Source: Phragmites australis
Taxonomy: Eukaryota > Streptophyta > Magnoliopsida > Poales > Poaceae
Direction: 5' to 3'
DNA: 64,000 bases
NCBI RefSeq assembly: GCF_958298935.1
Contig: NC_084940.1
Span: 10,260,001 to 10,324,000, forward strand
The notes under the pieces were generated by a model. The model ran no database searches and was not told the DNA's origin. It saw only the letters and a program-made list of their open reading frames with translations. How positions within the stretch are numbered: the first letter of the stretch is position 1; every line of letters starts with the position of its first letter. Both the position numbers and the translations under genes were made by a program. Positions 23,389 through 33,198 of the stretch are shown here, one piece after another.

Positions 23389-24208
23389 ATGGCGGAACGT
23401 GAGTGGATGTATGGTGGTTGGAAGCGTGGTAGACCAACTAGAGGTTGGGTTGAGCATACAAAGGAATTCTTGAATCTTGCCTTCTCTACTAGTAGTGCAG
23501 TACAAGATAATATCATTAAGTGCCCTTGCTCCATTTGTTGGAATTATTTTCGGCACAAAAGGGGAAAGGTAAAGCTGCATCTATGTCAAAATGGTTACGA
23601 AGAAAACTATAAAATTTGGACTGCACATGGTGAGAGTGGTGTCCAGCAGCAAAATGAACATGAGGGTTTCAGTGAAACAGATAGGATGGACACAATGTTG
23701 GCTGAATTAGCTAGTTCTTGCCCCCCTGATAGTTGACAAAGAGCTGAAAGCTACTGCTCAAGTGTTCTATAGGATGATTGCTAGTGCAGATGAGTTATTG
23801 CATGGAAAAACAACACACTCATCTTTGTCTGCTATAGCTCGGTTGCTGTCCATAAAGTCACAATATAACCTCTCCATTGACTGTTATGATGACATTTTGG
23901 CACTAATCCATGAGCTCCTACCTTGCGAGAGTACATTGCCCAAGGACTTCTATCGTTCGAAAAAACTGTTAGAGGGTCTTGGTATGCCATATCAAAAAAT
24001 GCATGCCTGTTATAACAATTGCATGCTTTATTACAAAGACAATAAGGATAAACATAAATGTGACTTTTGCAATACCCCTCGCTATGTGGATGGTTCAAAT
24101 AAGATCCCACATAAAGTGTTGCGTTACTTGCCCATAAAGGATAGGTTACAAAGATTGTACGCATATGAGGAGACAACAAAAATCATGTACGTAAAGTCTG
24201 GAAGCTGA
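23389..24208 (+). pseudogene. CACTA transposase (TNP2-type) N-terminal region, frameshifted
   Basis: MAEREWMYGG at 23389 opens a transposase-associated domain: W-x-x-x-GRPTRGWVEHTKEFL, then CPCSICWN with its paired cysteines, and TAHGE. A frameshift follows in a run of six C near 23721-23726. In the new frame VDKELKATAQVFYRM leads into SLSAIARLLSIKSQYNLS, the start of the TNP2 (Transposase_21) region, including LPKDFYRSKKLLEGLGM and CHKC-like CDFC. The frame dies near 24208, well before the DDE catalytic residues, so no active transposase can be encoded. The + orientation agrees with the captured exons upstream. Confidence 0.75.
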
Positions 24209-24388
24209 GCATCCAGAAGATTGTGAGCAGCGTAAGTGTGATGGAAATCTGGAAGGCAAAATCGTGTACAAAAGTGGAAATGGCATGCCACATGGCCGTT
24301 TGCCCATAGCAAGGTGCTTTGAGGAAGTCTGAGATTGTTGCAACTAACAGGGAAAATAACACAAGGTGGAATGTATTGGCATTGTGTT

Positions 24389-24494
24389 ATTGACAATTGA
24401 ACACCTTGCTCCAAATGATGTATAATGTATTGGAGCAAGGTGTTCATCTCTTGAGGCGGAATGAGTGATTGGAGCAAGGTGTTCAATTGTCAAT
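24389..24494. repeat. Foldback: perfect 24-bp inverted repeat
   Basis: Arm ATTGACAATTGAACACCTTG plus CTCC at 24389-24412 is perfectly complementary to 24471-24494, with a 58-bp loop. The loop holds a third partial copy (GGAGCAAGGTGTTCA at 24432-24446). Lies inside CACTA element E just after the transposase remnant. Confidence 0.8.
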
Positions 24495-24578
24495 AATTTT
24501 GGGCAAACATATGCATGTATTTGAGTTGTTACCTAATCTTGAATATATAATTGTTCATTACCTAATTATTTTGTGGTC

Positions 24579-25449
24579 CACGCACTTTATGCCAAGCATG
24601 GAATGGAGGTACCTCCAGAAATTACTGCAATTCAAGCTATGCAAGCAGGCATGTGTGTGCAACTAAGTGACCAGGTAATAGTAATAGAAATTGTTGCAAT
24701 TCACTAATTAGTAACAGAATGTATCTTTTGGGATTACTTTAGCTCAAATTCTATTTCATTGCCTTTGTGCTATGTTGCTGCCTAGTAATACACTTTGGAG
24801 TTATGTGTTGATTTTTTTTTGAACGATAATTTTCTCCAAAACTTTGGTCTTCACTTTTGACCACTCCCATGCTGTCTCTGATAGCTCTTTTTGATATGAA
24901 CTATATTTGCATGCATGGACATATGGGATGTCCACTACTGAAATGTAGATGGAACAGTACACTTTTTGCATACATGCATCCAACACTGAATGTAGTTGCC
25001 TGATTTTTTCCTAGTTTGGTGATGTATACAAGGGGAAAGAAACCTTTGCCACGATTGCAATTATGAACTAAAATGGCTTCCTGAATTGACCAAACTCACA
25101 TAATCGAAGTGTGGCTCCAGCTCACATGAAACTACCATTTTACTATTTACGTGACTCCAAGTGAAGTGAAATCTGACCATAAGATGCACAAATAAGTCGA
25201 TCTGTGCACCATCATACCACCAGTTACTGATCATGCAAACATTGGCTAACTTTGCATTGTAATAATTATTCATGACTAAGTTATCAGGTCATGTGTGTTT
25301 TCTATATCATGACTGTGAATTGTGAGCTACCCTTTGGACCTAAACCTTGCTATTGTTTTTGTTTGTAGGTGACCCAATCGTCCCATGCTGAAAATAATGA
25401 GATAATTGTGCAATCTGACAACAACATCAATGACAGTAGTCATGAATGA
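24579..25449 (+). pseudogene. Unidentified two-exon 3' gene end inside element E
   Basis: An open segment (24579-24674; HALYAKHGMEVPPEITAI, then QAGMCVQLSDQ) ends in CAG followed by a GTAATA donor. In-phase text after TTTGTAG at 25369 continues VTQSSHAENNEII to a TGA at 25447-25449. The consistent splice phase suggests a real former gene end, either the element's own second gene or another captured host gene. I do not recognise the protein. The interval between the two exons has no coding features. Confidence 0.35.
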
Positions 25450-26601
25450 CATTATGTTACCCTTTGCAATGAAGGATGCCAAACCTCTTTTGCATAGTTA
25501 GCATGTTCTAGAAGAGTGAAAGCACCTCTTCTTGCATTTTTTTCAACTGATATATGTGCTACTTGCTCTTGACATTATCAGACTTGTCATGTATTCCTAG
25601 CTACTAAATCAACAACTTAGCCTGCCATATTAGTTCTCTGAACTGCTATTGTGTTGTGGACTGCTACTAGTGTTGTGAACTGACATTATTATTGTAAACT
25701 TAGTCAAGCATTATATTGTGAAAACTTCTGAAATTAGTGTACCTCTATTTACATATATAGATGCAATTCCTAGATGGATGTGTACACTGAGATGTGTGTA
25801 CTGCGATAGTTGAATGGTTTTGGAATTTGTGGTTTTATGCAACCTCAGGGAAACTATGTTTCCTAATAGCTATTCCCTGTCACAATTTTTTTGCGTAATC
25901 TGTGACGGTCCAGATATGAACCATTAGGAAACCAAACACAATGTTCCTGATGGTGTGGTTTTCCTGTCATAATTCTCTCACGGCCTTCCATCGGCGACAC
26001 AAGGTTGACCAGTCAAAGTTTCACCGTGAGGGATTATTGTCATGAAATGGTTCCCTATCAGCCACCATCAGGGAAAAGCTGCCTTTCCTGACACCTGAGC
26101 CTTGTCGGGGGAATTCCTGACGGTGGGTATCAATTTCTAACGGTGTTTCCGAATTCTTGTCAGTTTTCCACCTTTTCCTAACGGTTTTAGACTGACAGGA
26201 ATATCTGCTTCTCTAGTAGTGGGAACTCATTTGTGCAATTATTTGTGCAATTGTTTGTGCAAGTGTTTGTGATAATTGAAACTCATCTGTGCAAGTGCAC
26301 CCGATTTGTGTTTGTAATATATTCTGCTTTGAGAACTGGCACTAATACTCGTTTTCGGTAGATTTTTTTTTTTTTTGGAAAACTGTAACACTGCCGGCTG
26401 AACTTGTGAACTGGCACTGATAATGAGTATCAATATCGGTCCATAACAAGGAACCGACACCGATTCTCATTATCAGTGCCGGTTTATGAACCGGCTCTGA
26501 TAGTCATGGACGATCAGTGTCGAGTAATCAATGCCGATTCAAAGCCTAGCACTGATAGCGTTTTTGAGCCGATACTGATGACTCTTTCTGTAGTAGTAGC
26601 A

Positions 26602-26781
26602 CAACACGTCTGCTAGGAGCTGATGGCACCGCTCAGCCACCGCCGCCGCCTCCTGTGGCAGCACAGGCACAGCAGCCACATCCGCTGGCGTCTGTCAGAA
26701 AGGCATCGGCAGGGGCTTCTTGCGGCACGTTTAACCCGAACATTTCTTGCCCTCCCCACGCACCAAAGCTAGCTATCTAGC
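26602..26781 (+). pseudogene. Peptide gene copy 2, 3' half
   Basis: Resumes directly after the target duplication of element D. It stays open: TTRLLGADGTAQPP, a Pro/Ala/Gln-rich spacer, LASVRKASAGASC, NPNISCPPHAP, then TAG at 26779-26781. Relative to copy 1 it keeps RLLG, ADG, ASV-x-KAS-x-G, the PN dipeptide and CPP. The Cys spacing is C-x8-C against C-x11-C in copy 1. The signal peptide lies on the other side of the transposon, so this half cannot be secreted unless element D is spliced out, which is unlikely given the stop in the 5' half. Confidence 0.75.
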
Positions 26782-26956
26782 TAGCAATACGTGCATATGC
26801 TCTTCATGTAATAATTACCTTTGTATTTTCTTTGAAAAAGTAGCTATTACCTTGATATAATTAAGTTTGTCGTCCGTAGCCTGACAGTAGTGATCAAGAC
26901 GTACAGATGTTAAGAGTGGAGAGTAATTTGTGCATTTGAATTACCCGTTGCTTTGT

Positions 26957-26962
26957 AATAAA
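26957..26962 (+). terminator. Poly(A) signal of peptide gene copy 2
   Basis: AATAAA in the conserved AATAAAGAGCA block of the duplicated 3' UTR, equivalent to 3952-3957 in copy 1. Confidence 0.5.
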
Positions 26963-27521
26963 GAGCAATCACCTATTGATTTTGTTCAATTACTGCCATA
27001 TGAGCTTTTGACTGTGGATCGATGGTGTTCTGCACTACTTAAGCAGCTGCGTTACAAACAACCTCATGTTTATTTCATTGGTTGACTGCTGAAATGGCTA
27101 AAAAAATCCTGCAATTGATTAATAAGTTACTACATAATGCATGCATGGCATAAGACATTACATTCTTGGTTAGGCGAATACCATTGGAGTTTGAAATCTG
27201 TTGCTATGTGAAACATGCGGATGACGATATTGGTACAAACAATTTGAGCTCTAGAAACATGATCAACTTTCACTCCACACATTCTTTTCCCCAGTCCTAC
27301 AGGCCCTGCTTATGGCTATGTTCAAGTGGACCGTATTCAATCTGAAACAAGAATGAGTAAACGATGACCAGTTTATAGGTGCGTATACTAATAGCATTTT
27401 TTACATGAAAAGCTGCCAATCAGATCTGGAAGTTAAACCTGGTCCGTACAATGTTTCAACACATTTTGGTGGTGTTAAGTGCTTTGTTTTCATAAAACTA
27501 CCTCGCGGTGAGACATCTCTC
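26963..27521 (+). other. Unit 2 downstream flank, no gene seen
   Basis: Aligns with the tail of unit 3 beyond CACTA element I: CACTACTT then GTTACAA and ACAACCT match 38550-38590, and GACTGCTGAAATGGCT..AATAAGTTACTAC matches 39010-39063. A 390-bp block in unit 3 (about 38603-38995) is absent here. No coding region supported. Confidence 0.5.
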
Positions 27522-27533
27522 AACATAGGTACT

Positions 27534-29786
27534 TTTTTATTTTTGAAACAACGGCACCAGACAGTGCCCGTTTCTATTGATATAGAAGGAAAAAAAAAGA
27601 GTATAGTCCTAGTAGATTATAATTAGGAAAAAGAAAGAAATACAACAAACACAACAGCTAAACTACAACAAGAAACCGCAACTACTATCTACTTAGCCAG
27701 ATGGACAACAGATCCACAACACATGCCGACAACTGAACAGAACCACCATGCCACGACCCACCACAATGCCGAGCATTGCCACCTTGTGCCGAAGTCAGCC
27801 GCCACTATGCGTGACTGACGATCGCCGAGCCTCTGAGCCCCACTAGCTCCAAAGCACAGAAACTAGCTGCAGCGTTGGCCTCCCCACCACCGCCACCGCC
27901 AGCACACGAGCAGGAGTTGTACCGCACCACACTCACCACCGCCATGCAGGGTAAGCCATCGCAGCCCGGCTCGCACTACAGTGTGTCACCGCCCGTCGCC
28001 GTGAGGAACAGGCACCATTGCCGACCTGGCACTTGCAGCGCTGGACTAGTCATTGCAACGCAAGACCCGCCGTTGACACCGCCCATGCCCTATGCAGATC
28101 TGGACGCCTTGATAGGACGTCACACTAGCCGCCACTCTTCCACTATGACAGCATAGAAGTGTTGAAAACCAACTCAGGCCTGGCCTTGAAGCTGAACCGT
28201 GCGTCGTTAGAAGGCCACCGCAGAGTAGACCACACCGCACTGAGAAGGCCTCCGCTGTGTAGGACCCATCGCCACAATGTCGCTTCAGCACTGCACAGAT
28301 CCGCCGGCCGAGAGCATCATCATATCCGATCGCATCCGAGGCCACTGCCCACTTCACGTCTCGATCACTACATGTAGGCACCACACCATGCCCGCCGTAG
28401 GACACCACATATCGAATCCAGTGAGCCTCGCCATTAGGGATACGTGGCACTGCCTTGCAAACCGCACCCAACCTCCCTTTGTTGCGCCACAGTTCCACTT
28501 GGTCACCCTCCGCCGCATCGGCCTATGACCATGACCTGATCACCACCCGCACGCCGCAATGTGTGAGCCATGTCCAGTGGAGGACCGGCTACCACAAGCA
28601 TGGATGCCCTTCACCAAACTGGCCGCCGCCATGTGGGACCAGACGTCATGCCTCACAGGACCACTACCACTGCACCAGCAGCTGTTGCCAGCCACTGCAC
28701 AACCCACCGGCAAGTGGCCCCTACCTCCGCGCATGCTACTGTCAGCCCTAGGACTGTGGAAGCGGGAAAACGCTCGACTAGAACCGTGGATCAAGGCATG
28801 CCTGCACCGGACCGGCCATCACCATGCGAGACCAAATGCCGCCCAGTCGCCCTACTTTCGCAGGACTCGGTCATCACCACCCCAACGCTCCTGGATGCCG
28901 ACATATCGCGACATCCAACTGCTATCCGCAACCACCTCGTTCTTGGCAACCTCACCTTCGAGCCGCCAGGGCCTCCATCATTGTCAGTCTTGCTGGCACC
29001 ACTAGCTAACCAACATTCCACCTGTCGATCGCACCATACCACCAAATCTCCACACCATGCCACACAACCACCACTGTACTATCGCCGTGTGGATCCGGAC
29101 CAACGCGAGTGAAACCAACCACCACCGTGCCGTTCCTAGCTAGTGGCATGGCCGCAGCACCACCGTGTGGAAAATCACTGTGATGTCATTTGCTCAAACG
29201 TGCAAATCTGGACGCACCCATGCACTCCTTCACCTCCCAACGGGGAAAACTGGAGGCCTGCCTCCTGGACGACATTCAGCTCACCACTACTAGATTTGGG
29301 CGCTAACACCGACGCCGATGCTGACTCTGGCCCCGCGCACTCACAGTGGCACTACTGCACCTCCCCAAGTCAGCGACCCCAGACCCAGACACCACTGCAT
29401 CCAGATCTAGAGGGCGCCGAGCGAGGACGTCGCCCTTGCCTTCCTTGTGCTGATTCTACCGCCTCCACCGTAGTTGAAAGTTGGTCACTCCCTGGGAATC
29501 TCCGTGCTACCTTGGATATCCTTCATCGCCGTCACCACCGCCAGCCATCTAGATCTGGGCAACTAGGGTTTGCCCCTAAAGCCCACGGTAGGGGAGTAGC
29601 CCTGCTACCGCCGTCCTTGCAGCTGCACAGGCTTCTAACGGCCTGCTCATGCGATGGCAAGGCGGAAGGAGGGGTGGGAAGGGGTTGGCGGTGCGCGGGT
29701 TCAGGAGTTGCCCAGGCCACCCTAGGAGTGACATAGGGGCCCGTAGACTCTTGTTCAGGTTTAGCCACTAGAGAATTCAAATTCTA
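27534..29786 (-). mobile_element. Retroposon-like insertion with 12-bp target duplication, GC-rich body
   Basis: AACATAGGTACT occurs exactly at 27522-27533 and 29787-29798. The left edge starts TTTTTTATTTTTGAAACAAC, which read on the minus strand is an A-rich 3' tail preceded by the ATCAATAG..GGGCACTGTC..GTTTCA pattern seen at 3' ends of plant non-LTR elements. Long direct repeats plus a poly(A)-like tail indicate target-primed reverse transcription, so the copy lies on the minus strand. The 2-kb body is GC-rich (27875-29740) and open in several frames, which is expected of GC-rich DNA, but no RT or endonuclease motif is visible. It is either a truncated LINE with a long non-coding part or a retroposed non-autonomous unit. 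It lies inside duplicated unit 2. Confidence 0.6.
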
Positions 29787-29843
29787 ACATAGGTACTGTA
29801 ATGTGTTCAAAATTAGAATTTCTTAATGACAATGAAGAACCAT

Positions 29844-31188
29844 CACTACGTGAAAAAAGCTCAAAAGTGATGGGTCATAATCGTCATAAGTGACGGGTGC
29901 ATCACTTCGAACGTGTCACTGATGACTAGTCATAAGTAACGGGTAAAGACCTGTCACCAATAAGGTCATTGGTGACGGGTCAAAACTTGATCCGTCACTT
30001 ATTATGGTCATAAGTGACGGGTCATTATGACCCATCACTTATTATAAGTCATAAGTGATAGGTCACAGTTATGACCCGTCACTTATGACTGATTACGTTT
30101 TTCACGTTTTTTGGTAGAAAAAAGTAAAAAAAATATTTTTTCACCCGAGCCATTCCAACACATGCCTATCACCACTGCCTATGGGTCACTTTTATTTTTT
30201 CAACACTATTTTCACTCTTTGCATCAAGTGGGAATCAAACCCACCACCTTCCCTCGCACGCATGCATTACCACCTTACCTATCGCGTATTTGTGATGGAC
30301 ATTAGATATTTTATCCTTTTGACTTCTTAGTCGGAAGAGCATAAGTGACGGATCATAACCGTGACTCGTCACTTATGAAGGTTATAGGTGACGGGTCATA
30401 ATCTTGATCCGTCACTGATGACTGATTTTTTATTTTACATATAAAATTTGTATTAATATTAACATATAAAATATGTATTAATATTTACATATAAAATTTG
30501 ATAGGTGACTGGTTATAATTTACTTATAAAATTGTATTAATATTTTATAAATTTTTGAATATCTCATACAAACGATCGTAATTTGATAGGTGCCCTGGAG
30601 TATCTCCGATAAAACGGGCATAACTTTTGCATACGAACTCCGATTTTGAATTTTTTGACTCTACGGATGTCTATAGAAAAAGTTACATCCGTTTCTCCCC
30701 AAACTTGTCGGGTTCGGCAAATATTTTGAGGCCAAAAATGGCTTGGAAGATTGAGTTCTCGCCCCCCAGAAGTTTCTACACTATTTTTGGAACACGCGTT
30801 TGTGTCTATAGCCGCCACCTTTTACATCAAACTTGAGTAGAAATTATATATATTTCCTATTCTAATGCTTCTGAGGTGATAAAAAATAAGAAAAAAATAA
30901 AATAAAAATAAAAAATATTAGTGAACTAAGTATTATGACTATTATCATTAGTGACGGGTCATAATATGACCTGTCACTGATGTCAAGTCATAAGTGATGG
31001 ATCACAATTTGACTCATAAGTGACGGATCACCTTAGGCTAGTTATAAGTGATGGGTTGACCCGTCACTTATTATTTATCATCAGTGACGGGTCACCTTGC
31101 ACCACTATAACCTGATATAAGTGAGAGGTTATGTTACGATCTGTTACTATTATTATAAGTGACTTATTTGTCTGTTTTTTATGTAGTG
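29844..31188. mobile_element. CACTA element F, complete non-autonomous copy (1345 bp)
   Basis: Starts CACTACGTGAAAAAAGC and ends GTCTGTTTTTTATGTAGTG, with target duplication CAT (29841-29843 and 31189-31191). The subterminal family differs from C, D and E: repeated AAGTGACGGGTCA / TGACCCGTCACTTAT at 29870-30090, 30340-30420 and 30945-31100. A tRNA-like segment (30229-30292, minus) and a CATAACTTTTGCATACGAAC block near 30620 resemble sequences in element C, so the two share ancestry in the core. No ORF of note. Confidence 0.9.
30229..30292 (-). other. tRNA-derived-like segment inside CACTA element F
   Basis: Minus-strand text GATAGGTAAGGTGGTAATGC resembles a D-arm, and GGTGGGTTTGATTCCCA 25-30 bp later carries a B-box-like GGTTTGATTCC. 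Same layout and orientation as the segment in element C. Not called as a functional tRNA because acceptor pairing and an anticodon stem were not confirmed. Confidence 0.4.
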
Positions 31189-32578
31189 CATCGTTTCCCA
31201 TTTGTAAGGATCTTGAAACTAGCTCAACAGATCTTTTCTCACTTGAGATAGTTCAGCGCTTTCTTAAGAGAAAATTGTGTTAGAAATATCTGAACTTGTT
31301 GCCAAAGTGTCACGTAGCTCGGTCCCTAAACTTCTAGCATAGAGTCTGTCATACTCTCCTTATAAAGAACGTGTGGAAGACTGGAAGTCCTTTTAGATGA
31401 AACTGTGAAAGTAAAACCAAATAACCAATCAATCACTTAATATAATGCACTGCACGTTCGGAAAAGGAAACCACCGAAGTCCTTAAAATCAAATGCCTCG
31501 AAACTTCGATGGAAGCTTTCCCGTCGTTTAGTTTTGAAGGATTTATTTTGACCGGGAACGTCGGAAGCTTCTTACTACTAGCTAGTATTCAGGTCAGGAC
31601 TCCAAGTCTCCGATCACGAACTTTGATTCATAGGAGGACATGCAAAATTTCTTGGATTAATATTTGAATCGGTAAACGTTTCCGTACATAAACTCTGTAC
31701 CAGTCATTTCAGACCTCACGCACTCCGAATTCTCATGATTAAATTTGGCCACCGAATGCGCCTAAAGATTTCAGTACAGAATATAGATTTGAGACTTTGA
31801 GTAATTAATTGCACTAACATATTTTGAGATACAAGTTATACACATGTAACATCGTTGAAATTGTTTGAAAGTTTCCCGAAGAGCTAGCTAATGTGTTCTT
31901 CTCTCCATCGAAACATAAGTTTACCTACCGTACAAATATGTAAAGAGAGAAGGAATATTTTGGTCAACAGAATGTCAAGTTAGGAGACTAGTTCACTTTG
32001 AACTTGTGAGATCATGAATGTTGAAAAATTAGTTTTATTATGAAATTGGCAAAAGCAACACAAATCCGAAGTGTTTGGCATTTTGATCATATGATGGTGT
32101 TCATGTGTGGTTTGATATATGTGATGCACTCATATGAGTTATGTTGTGTCGTGAGTTAAGTTTAAAAAACTTTGTTCCTAATTGGTTGTTGATTTTATTC
32201 ATATTCAAATATGTTCTCAGAACGAACATGATCGATGATAAAAACATAGGCTAGATTCAGGCCACGCAGCCTCCGCGTGGTGTGGGCCAGGCCGCAGCCC
32301 AGCAATGCAGCGGGTGCAGGGAGCACGGCCCAGGCGTGGGAGAGGACCGAGCGTGGGAGGTGGGCAAAGGAGTGTAGGACAAGCACAGTAGACATAACAG
32401 AAATAAAAAGATAGTATACTGTAGCAACAGGATAGATAGCACACCAGAGAGAGGTTTTTCTTTTTAGGGAAAAAGAAGAACTCGTCTACAGTAGGATTTC
32501 ATGGAAATCATTATAGGGATACTGTGGAGATGCATCTTATGAACTCGTACATGTAATAAAGAATAAATATTGTAAGTT
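31189..32578 (+). other. Unit 2 tail and LTR-like sequence, no gene seen
   Basis: 31330-31560 aligns with unit 1 (AACGTGTG..AAACTGTG(A)AAGT, then ACCAA(A)TAAC and GCACGTT..GAAAA). 31790-31990 aligns with unit 3 at 39070-39320 (GTAATTAATTGCACT, ACATGTA, GTTGAAATT, TCTCTCCAT). From about 32000 the sequence changes to an LTR-like texture, with a GGATTTCATG..AAAT motif and a GATGCATCTTATGAACTCGT block that resembles 42117-42170. No coding region. Confidence 0.4.
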
Positions 32579-32845
32579 CACTACTGCATAAAACCTCATC
32601 AGTAGTGGTTCAAAATTACCATCAGTGATGAGTATTGAACCGCCACTGATTACTCAGCACTGATAGTCAATGACTATCAGTGCCGATTTTAGACGTCGAA
32701 GTCTCTCCCACGCATCCACCATCGCCAGTGCTATAATCGTATCCCCCATCTCCATCCCACCACACCGCACAGAGGAGACATCGAGAGAGATCAACATCGC
32801 CATAGTCGGTGCCGCATCCTCCTCCTAGATCAAGACAGAGGAGAG

Positions 32846-32895
<50 letters not shown>

Positions 32896-33198
32896 ATGAT
32901 AGGAGGGGAGAGGGTGAGAGGGATAAGATTGCGCCTAGAAGATATAAGATTGTGCTTGGTTACTGTAGCAATCATCAATAGTGGTTCGAGGCTAGAACCG
33001 GCACTGATACTGACTATCAGTGACGGTTCGTGGTTAGAACTGACACTTATATAGACTATCAGTGTTGGTTTGTAACATGAACTAACACTGATGTATCGAT
33101 ACCGGTTTGTAACATGAACCAGCACTCATAGTGGGTTTCAGTGTCACTTCTTAACAGCTCAATCATTGTTCGGACGTGGGAGGTTAAGAACCAGTAGT
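32579..33198. mobile_element. CACTA element G (left end clear, right end damaged)
   Basis: Starts CACTACTGCATAAAACCTC. The first 140 bp closely follow the left end of element I (34635): both have CTCATCAGTA, TTCAAAAT, GATTACTC and GCACTGATAGTCA in the same order, so they belong to one subfamily. Subterminal CAGTGCCGG-type repeats reappear at 32995-33140. The expected TAGTG end is not present; the sequence runs CCAGTAGT straight into the CACTACTAC of element H at 33199. A (GA)n tract (about 32838-32890) lies in the middle. Confidence 0.6.
32838..32890. repeat. (GA)n microsatellite
   Basis: Roughly 50 bp of near-pure GA dinucleotides inside CACTA element G. Confidence 0.95.

Larger units (their letters stand above)
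21265..26221. mobile_element. CACTA element E (4957 bp), nested in D, carrying host-gene exons
   Basis: Starts CACTACCAGAAAATAGG, ends GCTTCTCTAGTAGTG, with target duplication GGA (21262-21264 and 26222-26224). The subterminal repeats differ from those of D: CCTATCGGTT, ACTGTCGG and CCTGACGG / TGACAGGAA types. Inside, left to right, are a CT-rich gene-like leader (21600-21760), an exon resembling a ThiF-family enzyme (22488-22635), an exon resembling ABCE1 (23082-23153), a degraded transposase N-terminal region (23389-24208), a foldback (24389-24494) and an unidentified exon pair ending at 25449. Host exons plus transposase remnants make it a Pack-CACTA-like element. The TNP2 catalytic core is missing. 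Confidence 0.88.
20231..26598. mobile_element. CACTA element D, inserted in peptide gene copy 2 (carries nested element E)
   Basis: Starts CACTACAACAGAAATAG at 20231 and ends TTTCTGTAGTAGTA at 26598; the final base is A where TAGTG is expected. The flanking target duplication GCA (20228-20230 and 26599-26601) fixes both borders. Subterminal repeats are ATCAGTGCCGG / CCGGCACTGAT-like at 20240-20420 and 26390-26590. Without the nested element E (21265-26221) it is about 1.4 kb and non-autonomous. A GC-rich part (20540-20960) contains a ~150-bp internal direct repeat around GGATCCAGGCC and CCCAGGCCCC, followed by GTTTGTG-type repeats. No protein domain recognised in its own sequence. Confidence 0.88.

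Noticed and set aside
28046..29780. Several 150-200 codon ORFs on both strands
   Set aside because: They lie in a GC-rich retroposon-like block where stops are rare; frames overlap each other on both strands and none shows a domain.
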